A stretch of 64,000 nt of DNA from Liolophura sinensis (taxonomy: Eukaryota > Mollusca > Polyplacophora > Chitonida > Chitonidae), in contig NC_088295.1 of assembly GCF_032854445.1 (NCBI RefSeq), forward strand, positions 3,538,501 through 3,602,500, in the 5' to 3' direction. This document shows, piece by piece, positions 34,560 through 46,100 of this stretch. Within the stretch, counting starts at the first letter, position 1, and each line of letters starts with the position of its first letter. A program made the position numbers and the translations under genes. The notes below the pieces were generated by a model. The model saw only the letters and a program-made list of their open reading frames with translations. It was not told the DNA's origin and did no database searches.

Positions 34560-37500
34560 TATTGGACACCGCAATCGACGGTTCTTGTCACTGCAATCTC
34601 GTGACCATGAATGAACAGTTTTAATCCCCACTTCTCAGCCGTCAAAACAACCGGTTAACCCTGGACACGTAGATTTTGTGCTCTGAATAAGTGTCCCTGC
34701 TCTTCGCTAACTTCTAACCTTCCGTTGTCCAACGCACGGTAAATATTTGTCCCGGGAGTATAGCCACCCTCTACTCCCTACACCTAGTGCGCCTTACCGG
34801 AACCGGTCTAGTTCTGTATTCTCATCATTGTTATTATTGTATTTCTTGTTCAAAGCCATGCTCAACATTTGATCACTTATACGATGACGGTCGGTTTCAT
34901 TTAAAATTCTATTTGGGCCATGAAAATCCCGTATATCAACCTACATAACATGGCAGACTCTAAAGTCGAGGTCCAGGTTGAAGATATTATTACTGTATTA
35001 CTGTATAATTACTGTAGTAAACTGTTGTATCAGACCGCTGAATGTATCACGATCACGGTCCCAAGTTGACGACAGTCATTATCTCTGATATCTACATCAA
35101 GTACTTCTTTTGTTTAACGCTCTGTATAGCCAAACTGTGTTTAAAATGTTTTACGCCATCATTGCCAGTTGGAGTAGACGTGTGATTTGTTTGTTTCACT
35201 ATGGTTTATCGTCGTTTTCAGCATTATTACGGCCATATCATCTCGGTGTCTCCTTGTAGCAGGTCGATCCGAATGTCAACAGGTTGATAGTGCCGCCTCA
35301 CTCGAACACCATGCGAAAGACACCATACACATTATAATGACACAAGGCAGACCAGTGCAGTGTAAACACCGTTGGAGAATTCCCACAGCTGTGAATCACA
35401 CCCGAGTGTTTACTCAGATATGCATCTTTGAAATCCAGCACTCATGCCAGACTAAAATGGAAATTCCATTTGCTACATGTATGCTCAAATTTGTGTACGG
35501 AATTCATTTAATCTTATTTCATATCAACAACATGCATCCATGACTTTATTCATGAAGTAATTTGATTTGTATTTTACGCCGTACTCAAGAATAATTCACT
35601 TATGGTGGGGGGTGTGGGGACCGAGTTTATTCATTGGATTCATGTTTTACGCCGAGCACAAGAATGTTAAATGCAGCGATTTAATATGTTTGTGTAATAT
35701 AAACTGCTTGTTTAACTTAAACAGTTCAAAATGTTAAACACAGGTTTAATTTTTGGCCTCGAACATCTACCATGTAATGGTAGATAAGCCATGTCTCCGC
35801 ACACAACTTCATCCATATTCCAACGTCAGGTAATGACTAATGCCGTGGCCTCCAGCACGTCCCACTAGGGTATGGGTTCATTACAGAAGGAAATGTCGGT
35901 TACATTATTTGCTCTTAGCCTGGTCTGTAGGCACACATACAAATTTTGGCCACGCCTCAGAAATCCAGGTTAGAGTAACGGTTCTCCTTCCCACCCTTCC
36001 CTCGGACGCCCACTCTCCACTAAAACAGGCCCCTGACCCTGAACTCGCAGATTCGGTTGACTGACCTGTTCACTAGACCATGCATGCATGTTGATCTCTT
36101 GAGGAATTTCCCCTCTGGGCAGGAGTGGGTGGGTGGGAACGTGTTACTGGCGGTTTAGGTAGCATCTTCAGCTTTATGATGTGCATGAGTTTGTTAGCTC
36201 CACTACCGTGGGTGCGTGTATACCTGAGCAGGTCATTCATTTACATGTTTGAACAGCAACAGAAAACATACGCCGCTGTCCACACTTCCAAACTGCACAC
36301 ACATGACGTTACAGGTATATCTACGTGTATATTTCACTCATCCAAATAATAACACCGATCCAAGACTCAATCTGTATGGCCCTGCTGAGTTGTTTGACCC
36401 ATTGGAACTATATAGCCGACAATAATTACAACAATCTTCATGAATGTTTATTCTCTTCCAAACGGTAAGCGATATACCAGTATACATGTGTACGAGCCGC
36501 ATGAATCAATACTCCGTATCGTTGATAGATTCTAATTCGATCGAAACGAAATGTCCATTTTTAGTCGTCATTTAACCAGTGAAATGTCAGAAAATAGTTT
36601 TAAAATGTGATCGCAAAGTTTGAAATGCAACACATTTATACAGAAGCACGTGCATGTCGCGCAAATTACATGCACGTTACATATTTGTGTGAATGTTTTG
36701 ACGAGTCTAAAGACACACCCTGACCAGCCTATATAACTACATGCATTGTTCCCGATTCATTTATTCATGCAGTGTTATACAGTCATATTTTCGAGAAGCA
36801 TGAACACAAACTTGAATATCCCGGCTTCCCTTATACTTTGTTTTTAAAAGTACAGCCTGAATGTATTTACCCAGTCCGTATTTACCTGATCGGTAGTTTA
36901 CTCTTCTCAGCATTACATCCTTCCCAAAAATGTTCCCAATCGTAGCTCACAAGTTTAATATATCGTCAGTAAGAAAGCAAAATATCTGCTATATTTTTCT
37001 CAAGAATTACACAATACATGTAACACAAACTAAATACATTTCGGTCTGTTTACTCGATTATACACTTTCGGTATTTACTGGCTGCTTGCTGTCGGCAAAT
37101 TCTAGTATAGTATTCTAGTATAGTCGCACTGTTAGCATCTAAATGTATGTACACACATAGGCTAATATGCCCATCGCATAAAGTTTTAATACATACGTAG
37201 GCCTATAGACATGACGCATTTCGTGACATGTGTAATGTGGCAGAGGTAATGCGATGTTAGCTCCCGACATAGTAGTCCAATTTTGGTACAAACATGTCTA
37301 GGTACACTATTCAGGCTATAGTTTGAACACGTACGCACTTGTAGGCTTACGCACCGTACACAGGTTTTCCGAAATAGCCCATATATAATTGTTAAGCATA
37401 GGGTTTGTGGGAATTGTGAATAATTGTATATACAGTGACAAGGAGTACCAAAGAGATGAGAGTAAGCCGGCACAGATCTCGGTTATATATTTGTATAGCA

Positions 37501-39240
37501 GACCTATACACAATGTGACCTGATTACCGTACGTCTCCAACCGAATCCGGAAATTGCACAAAAGAATAAGAGAGCTGTTCACTTATCCCCACCCTCGATC
37601 AAATCATGATGCAAAATTGAATTTTGAATATTAAGTTGAAAATGTTAATATTTGATAATTGTTTGGGGGGTAAACGTTTGTATTAATGCACATGCAGGAC
37701 GTATGGAGGAAAGGTTATCTTTGTGGAATGATGAGATATTGCCTGGAAATCCCCTAAACAATGTGAGCACGACATAAACCAGAGTTTTCTTCAGATGTAT
37801 GTATGGCCATGCTGACAAAACATTTCACCATGTGAAACTTTATACAGGGTTGTGTTCGGAGCATTTAGCTCATAAATTTGTGATATTTCTAATACAAGCC
37901 TTTCCCGTGCATGCACGGTTGAGGTCCCAAAATTAACGACAGCTAAGTTACATATATGCATTTTAGTGTACAACCATTTTAGGCCTACCCATGCTGGGTG
38001 GGAAGGCCGTATCCCGCTGAGCAGGTTGCCTGCTGAGCATTAACTTGTTGAACAACTAAAAACAGAGAATCTCGTCCATCAGTTTCAGAACTCTATATAC
38101 CCCACATGTTTTATAGCAGTTTAGCGCTAACTATTGTCGCCTATAGACTGTCCCCCAGTTCCGGGTTTAAGGCCACCCTCCCCCTTCACACAAGAGCTAT
38201 TCAGTCAAGCGGATAGCAGAGAAATGTGTATAATGGTGGGGGTTGGGGCGTGGCTCTGCTCTTTTGGAGTTGTGTAACGGTATACAGAAAGCAAATCTTA
38301 GGCCCATTCGTCATAGCGCTTTGAATGTTATTTTGCGTAAAGCCGTGGCTTGTAGCCAAAAGCATGAATCATTCCGTCTTCGGACAAAAATATAAAAAAG
38401 TGCGATAAATTCCGTGAATAAGATAGAATCTATATACGCTTAATATACAATTAAAATTGAAGACAAACTCGTGCTGAAGGCACGTACTCTGTGATTGGGA
38501 TTTATTCGTCACCCTATAGGACATGCGCCCAATACAATATCACGGTTACTTACATGTTGTATTGTACGTATGATAGGCCTGTTGATACCTGTACACACAA
38601 CCTAGAGGATGGTTTTATCCATATTCCATGCGGTATGCCGTTGTCATGCTCAGGAGCTGTTTGTGAGGTTGTTATATTGTCAGAGATTTGAGGCTTTTAA
38701 CAAATCGGTTGTTTTATTTGATTTATCTTGTCATTATTGACAAGATGATTCAGTTTACAAAGATGGATATAAATAAGATACACAAAACTATTTGATGGTT
38801 GGTTACATTTAGAGACCAACAACATTAATGGACGATAGACGAGTCATAAAATTGACACTCTATATTTGTTAGTCACATAGCTAAAAGTGAAGTGAATTAA
38901 ATCAGACTACCAACAATGAAATGCCGCAAAAAATGTTTAATTTTCAAGTTGGACAATTCTTTTTTTATATATTTTTCACTTTTAGATAGAAGAAAGGAAA
39001 AAATTTTGACGACGTGGTATGGTTTTGCCGTACAAGCTTCTCTGATAGTAGCTATAAACTAGGCTGAAACCTTACCCAGTACATGATGTGCGAACGAGCG
39101 GCTGAGAATGGGCGCGTCCCCCGCCGTGCGGGACAACCCACAGACTGACGGCGCACTGGTATCACCCTGGGTCGGACACCTTGCAAAACCGGTTTGGTCA
39201 CATCGCTCGATTGACAGGCGTGTATTGATATCTAAATGAG
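34560..39240. other. Intergenic stretch with decayed SINE tails; no gene seen
   Basis: I find no convincing exon on either strand. Short SINE family 1 tail fragments (TTTTACGCCGTACTCAAGAA) lie at about 35567-35605, and a second, more diverged one at about 35618-35664, both minus-oriented. Open frames of up to 118 codons lack coding bias and supporting splice sites. Confidence 0.5.
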
Positions 39241-39276
39241 AAAAAATCTATTATGGCACTGCCTACTAAGGCTTGG

Positions 39277-39442
39277 AATAAAAGGTGTATAGACAGTGCG
39301 GGTTGCCTAAGGTGTGGTAGACTTCAGTTGTTGCTCAGCACACACGGGCATGACATCGCCTAAGTCAGGAATATACTAGAACTTCATCTGGACTATATTA
39401 CCACAAAGTCACAAGTCCAAGAACGTTACGTGTTAGCAAAAG
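39277..39442 (+). promoter_or_regulatory. Candidate promoter and 5' non-coding exon of the cadherin gene
   Basis: The first coding exon of the cadherin starts after an acceptor (TTGTTTCCAG, exon from 41421), so an upstream non-coding exon must exist. The best donor upstream is GCAAAAG|GTAAGG, with the exon end at 39442. Preceding it are AATAAAAGG (39277) and TGTATAGACA, possible TATA-like elements, and TTCAGTTG, a possible initiator near 39322. A CpG-richer stretch lies at 39100-39220. The exon start is not determinable from sequence alone. Confidence 0.35.
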
Positions 39443-41420
39443 GTAAGGGAATCTGTTGACAAGTGTTCAGTAAGTAAAACATGATGTTTAAATTGGTGAC
39501 TTGGACAATAACACTGTGGAGAATCTTGAATAGGACTCGAGCCTTCCCGATTTGTGTTCGGTTTTTACAGATCGGTAACTACTAATTTTTCACCGAGAAG
39601 GCAAAAAATTCCGACACTATATGGCATAAGTTTTCAGTTTCCCCTTTTTTTTTTACGGCTTTATTTTTATTTCCAGTCTCTGGATACAACACATGTATCA
39701 ATATAATACACACCAGTGTATCGCTAGGCCTATCACTTTTATTTGGGCGATACCAGTAGGTCTACATGTATGTACAGTAGGTTATTGAGCTTGATCAGCA
39801 TATATAAGCCTATGGGCCTACATATTCTGATTTTACTTTGCCCACATTTGTATAAATACCAGGGTATCGTACAATGTGCTGGTTACATCTTATTTGTAAT
39901 AATTCGCAGGGAGCTAAATAATACTTCTTGGACAAATTCGTCTGTAGCTGTTTGACGGGGCCATATACCATTACATACAGATCCTTTATTTAAATATTCC
40001 CAAGAATATTTCCACCCCCCCTTTTTTTTGTAATATATACATTTAGATATTTCTGTTGTATACATGTAAATCTGGTTTGTAGTCTGTAGTCTATAGGCCT
40101 ACGTGCCCTGTGCAAATTGTTAATTAAAATATAATAGCTACTGGAATCGCTATTACTTCATCAGGCCTTTGTAAAGTGACTGAGCTGATTAATTCTGGAG
40201 AAAAGTGTGAATTTGTTGCCCTGCATGGTCTCTCATTCTGGGAATAACCTGAAACCTTGTGATCGCCCAACCAGGAGCATAAACATGCGATACTCCATTC
40301 TCTCGGCTCTACCTTTGTTGGCCAGTAAATATTACGTGTATAAGGATGGTCCGTGAAAAGATACATGTATGTATCACTACATGTATTCTCAATTGATTTG
40401 TTTCGGAAGTGATCAAATCTTGGAGAAAGCCAGCAACCTTTCCATAAGTCCATATCCGTGACCTAGCAGGAAATCTCTTTTAAAAACTACCCTATGTATA
40501 CAAGAGTGTAGGTCACTGACAAGGTAGGCCCGTACACATGTATATTTCTGACGTGTATATACAATAAGACAGTGATATACAATAGGTTTATGTGCACTGG
40601 ATCCAGAGCTCACTTGCTTAATGTTCCTGGTGTGCTATCTAGGTAGGTATAGGTAGTGAAGAATTAAACCTGTGGAACATGGTTATGAAAACTATCCAGT
40701 CACGATTTCCAGATGTTTAGGGTAGTGTCAGGGCATGGAATAGCCGGCCTGCACATGTACATTGCATGGTTCTGTATAATTACCTTATCTGGTAAATATG
40801 CTTCGTGGGATGGGGTGGGTGCATGGTGTAGCCGCCTCTATTCAAAGCCCCTTGAAAGCCCCCCCCCCCCCCCCCACAACCACGCACACCCGCTGTTCAT
40901 ATACCTGTCTATCTACTAGCAGATTGACTGGTTACTCAAGTCTTAGGTAGGTGGGCCCATTTGTCAACACCAGTCCAAGTTAAGCTCTCAGTATTCCAGT
41001 AAATTTTTGGTGGATGTGATAGCCGTCTGGTATGTTCAGTTATTTATATGTAATGACTGTTATACCCCCAAAATTAAAATGTTGGCCTTGGATAATGTTA
41101 ATGCTACACAAGTTACCCTGTATTCTTAACTATTTATATTTTCTTTTACAACCACTCTGCCAGTTTAAGATTCGATACCATGTAACTTGCCTGTGCCCTT
41201 TTCCACACACCTCAAACAGCCAATTTACCATACTAGGGTCAATGCTGACGGGAACTATTATTAAATATTATGTAATACATCTAAACACGCTAGACTGTAT
41301 TTTGTATAATGACCATAGTTTTACTAGCCATTGACAAGATGAGCCTCAAGGAACCAAATTAGTGCATTGATGAACATCACTCATGAATCATTTTTAATGT
41401 TCTGATTTTTTTGTTTCCAG

Positions 41421-43136
41421 GGCATTGCGTTGCCCACCCGGAGTCTAAACATGACTCTGCCAGTGTTATCTGTGGTTGGGACCGTCCTGCTGCTGGCGGC
41501 ATGGACCTCGGCCCAAATTCAGCGTAAGTTCTGTTCTATGTAATTACATCTTCTTTTGTTTATCAAATACATGTATCTCTTAACAATTATTTTAATAATT
41601 TTTGCCCAGTTATTTCTAGTACTTGAGACTGTTTAGTTGCCGTGTTTATCGATGTTTTACACATGTTTTTGTTAGTTGTCTCTTGTACATGCTGTAAATC
41701 TGACCCTGTTTTCATTGCAGCCTGTGATCCCCTGAACTCCAGCGGCGGGTCAGAGTTTCAAACGTTGTTTGTGTCCGTAGAGGAAGCAAGTGCTTTGGGT
41801 AAGATGGCTATTTAATCTAGTCATTAGAACAAAGTGTGATTTTGTCTATTCAACACACGTTAGCACTGACACACAGAATATTGTCTTGAACAACTTTAAT
41901 CATATTTATGCAATGAATGAAATCCAAGAAAATGTCGTCTAACGAAACGCAAATTGGTGTGCTAAACCCTATCCATGAATTCACTAGTGTATTAGGTCTG
42001 GTTAAATTCGTGGCACAGATGGTATCTGATCAATTCCAACCTTGTACTGGAAATCCGAGCACCCCCTTCCCTTCAACTCTACAGTAATAAGCAGTCAAAA
42101 AGCACATGTGGGGTTGATTTAATTTATGAAATTCCGTGCCTTCCACCAATATGCTACAACTTGAGCTACTGTGCTCCGCTGGTTTCGCCCAATATCGAAT
42201 TGACTGCATTGGTAAAATTGAGAAGTCTTAGTCTATGGCTTCGAATTAAAGGTTCATTGTTCATCTTGCAGCTTTAACCCAAGCCCAACAGAGTGGTTCA
42301 ATGGATAAATATCGAGGGAGAATAGAAATTAGCGGAAGGATAAATGATAACATACAGCTGACTCTGCAAGACCAGAACGGAAGGGTTGGCTGTCTAGACA
42401 AATTCAGTATTGTTACTGGTAGTACTCCGGACGTTTTCTACCTCCAGCTTAAGGCAGGCGTGGATCGCGATGTAAGTATATCTGGATTTGGAGTGTGCTA
42501 GTTGCAGATTTTTTTCCCCTTCAAAACTATGAACATATTTTCATTTTACATACTTAGAAAGATGACTAAATATTTAAACGATGTGCTTTCCTAGCCTATG
42601 GGCATGTTTCATTCCGACTTTATACTTGTTTCTGCTTGTTTCAGGGTGCTACTGCATCAACATTAGACGACTTGGTTGCATATTACTGTACCATTCAGTG
42701 CAACACAGCTGGCAGAAACACTGTAAGTCGCCTCCTTGTTTTCATGTTCAGAACACAGCTTCCAGAAAGGTGTTGCATATCATAATTGTAACATTTTCTT
42801 AATTAAATTGGAATAGACAGTATCGAGCGGTATAAGACCACGCCAATATAAATTATCACCGGTAGAATAAATCTATTTTTTTTAAATGTTGAAAATTTTG
42901 GGAAAATGTGGATTATTCCTGCAGTTTGTCCTGTTGAAATTTACATGATCGGAAAGCCTTAAATACCAATAAAATCGGTGTTACCTAATTAAAAACAATA
43001 TTTTATCCTCGGCATTTATCTAATATTTTACCTGTGTTTTTTGCAGATCTTCCTACCTGTGACGATTACAATTAAAGATATCAACGACAATCCGCCTGCT
43101 TTTGTTGATGCTCCCTACTCCAGAACGGTTAATGAG
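41421..43136 (+). CDS. Cadherin block 1: signal peptide and degenerate EC1
   Basis: Exons: 41421-41523 (ATG at 41451), 41721-41798, 42272-42471, 42645-42722, 43047-43136. Phases after each are 1, 1, 0, 0, 0, and the frame stays open. After the signal peptide come a Cys-containing stretch (PCDPLNSSGGSEF) and a poorly conserved first repeat with extra cysteines (GRVGCLDKF, YYCTIQC). Such cysteines are unusual in EC folds and suggest a specialised N-terminal module. The block ends with a canonical calcium linker, TIKDINDNPPAF, leading into the next repeat. Confidence 0.82.
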
Positions 43137-46100
43137 GTAAGTTGTTACAACAACAAATGATAGCGGTTGAAAGAATGATAAAATAAACGTGAAATTTGTT
43201 TTATTTTGATTCTTTTTAAGTATGGCTTTGCGGTGAGATTACCGATGAGGCGTTTTCTTTTAAGCTATGCATGTTTCTGCCTTATTCAGCTGACCCCAAT
43301 TGGGACAACCGTGTTCAGAAGGATCTCTGCCACAGACAAGGATGGCGAAGGAAACAAAGAAGTGGACTTTACCTTTACCTCTAGTGTTGGAACACCAGTA
43401 AGTTCCTTTTTTGAATAGTTTATACATTCTTGATTTAGGTTTTTCTCTCAGACATCACGTAATAAAGTAGCTACTTTTTGACCATCAAGCAGTTTTGAAA
43501 CAATTCTTATAGATGCTTTGTAATTGTCCATTACAAAGGTTTTTCATGGTTTTTGCCTGAAATCAATTGAAGAAATTTTTATACCAAAATTAATAATGGC
43601 ATTTGGACAGTTTCTGAAGGATATCTGTATGTGTGTGTTACAGGGGGCGGACAAGTTTGCCATCGATTTGCCAAGGCAGGGATTTGTTACTGTTAGTGCT
43701 ACTCTGGACTTTGAGACACTCTACTATCAGTACCAGACCGATACGTATAACCTGACCATAATGGGCAAGGTAAGCATGTACATGTGGCATTTGTCAGCTT
43801 GTCGCTTCACAAACTTTCCTGGCCACAGCTGTAATCAAGCGGAGGTGATATTAAACCATAATCCTCCATTCAGTCTTCCCCAGGTGTATCTGATGTCTGA
43901 TCGTTCATTATGAAAACTATCCAGTGAATATTCCATTCCATTCCCTACAGGACACGGGGACACCGTCTCTGTCGGCTACCACACAACTTGTGATCACCCT
44001 AGAGGATGGCGATGATCTGGGTCCTATGTTTGTCTACACTGACTGTATCACCCACATCGGTCTCTATCCTATATGCATAGAACCAGAGCTCACAGCCAAC
44101 GTTATTTCCAACACAGTGGTGAGTGAAATATTCGTAAGGTGTATCGACCAAAAGTATCTCTTTTTTTAATTATTCCTATTTGTATTTTAGCACTGATTAC
44201 TGTGTATTGCGTGTACAATTGCCTGTGTGTAGTCACTTTAATAACTCGCCCGATCTTCCCGTGTTACAGCCTGCGGGTGGAATTGTCCAAACTTACCCAT
44301 TAACTGGTAGGGTCACCGATCAACCAGTTGCCATCCGGGCCAGAGACCAAGATACCCTGAATGCAGCGATTGCCTTTTCCCTTGAAAGCAGTAAGTTAGG
44401 GGTCCTCTGTTGTGAGTGAGTGAGTGCTTGGGGTTTAACGTCGTACTCAACAATTTTTCAGTCATATGACGACGAGTCCTCTGTTGTGACAAATTGTAAC
44501 CGTTATATTTACGTACATGGGGAGGGAGGGGGGAAAAGCCAGCACAATTTAACGTGATTTCTATTTTTGTTTCAGCGGACTTTTCCACCTACTTTTCCTT
44601 GTCAACACCAACAAAGGACTCTGTAGGCGGTGTAGATTTTTATGAAGTAAACCTGATTCAACAACAAGCAATTGACCGAACGATAACAAAGGAATTCTTT
44701 CTGATTATTAGGGTAAGTTTCTGTCAGGAATGCCCCATTCCCAACCCCCCAACGCCCCTCCAAACGACATATAACCAAACTACATATAACCAAACTACAT
44801 ATAACCAAACTACATATAACCAAACTACATATAACCAAACTACATATAACCAAACCACATATAACCAAGCCGATATCCAGTTTTATACTAGAAAATACGT
44901 AATGTGTGTGGGCTCAGTTACATTGTACCCATTTGTGTAATTTTTAGGCAGAAGAACAGACGACAAACCGCCGTTTTGCCACCACGAGAATAAGCGTTAC
45001 TGTGAGTCCATCCAACCGTTTTGCACCCACGCTGAGCACCAACACTATTGCATTTACGGGCTATGTGCAGGAGAATGCCCAAGTTGGGACGATGGTCACT
45101 AATCAAGCCAGAGATCAAGTGCTCAAACTGACTGTCCTGGATCAAGATGTGGTAAGCCTTTTTGCCATGAACAACCAAATTTGAACCAGTACATGCATGT
45201 AATTGAAATTGACCAAGACATCCAGCGTGTGTTGACCAGGTTTTGATTCACTTGTGCTTTTATTGATTTTCGTTTTTCAGACTGCGGGAGATTCTCCGGG
45301 CACATATGACCTCTCAATTGTCGGTCCCTCCCCATTCGCCGTGTCATCCGATGGATTTGTAAGCGTGGCCAGCAGTGTTCTGGATTATGAAACCACCCGG
45401 CAGTACACACCTGTGGTGAGCGCATTTGTCTTACCCACTTATAGTTCTACAAGGCTGGCTTATTACAGATTGAACTACCTACCTTGTGCAAGTTATTCAT
45501 GCTAAAATAGGAAAAAAGTAAGAATATTGTTCTAAAACGAATTTTGGTTCTTTTTTTTCAGGTTATGGTGCGCGAGACGGACACGACTGATCGGCTTAGC
45601 TCTTCAGTGACTCTCACCATTAATGTGCTAGATATGAACGATTATGCGCCAGTCTTTCCACAGGGAGGCTACAGTAGTAGCATTCCGGCCCGGGACTACA
45701 GCACTGCTGGAAGCCGTCAAGTCACGACAGTGAGTTTTCTTCTAACGTACAATATAATTCCTATGATTTATTTTTATTTTTTTTGACCAGAAGTGAGAAA
45801 TGCAGTTTAAAGACAAGACCCCGTTGATGAAATTAGATCTGACCACTGTTTGTTACATGTGCAGGTTCTGGCTACAGACTCGGACTCGGGGCTTAATGGT
45901 CAGATCACCTATTCCATCACCTCTGTCACTAATGGTGGAGCAGGGAAATTCGCCATCAGTGATATCCCCAACAATAATGGAGCTACAGTCAACGTCATTG
46001 GCTCGGTCACTAGGGGTGAACAGTATGCACTTACCATTAGAGCTACAGACAAGGCTACTGTTGGAAAGCTGTAAGTTCTCTTCATATTTTTCCGAAAAGC

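Noticed and set aside
34014-34645. ORFs of 100-132 codons around 34.0-34.6 kb
   Set aside because: They are built from the two inverted SINE fragments and their flanks, and the same peptide pieces recur at other SINE copies (for example YFTYTTAASIMVG).
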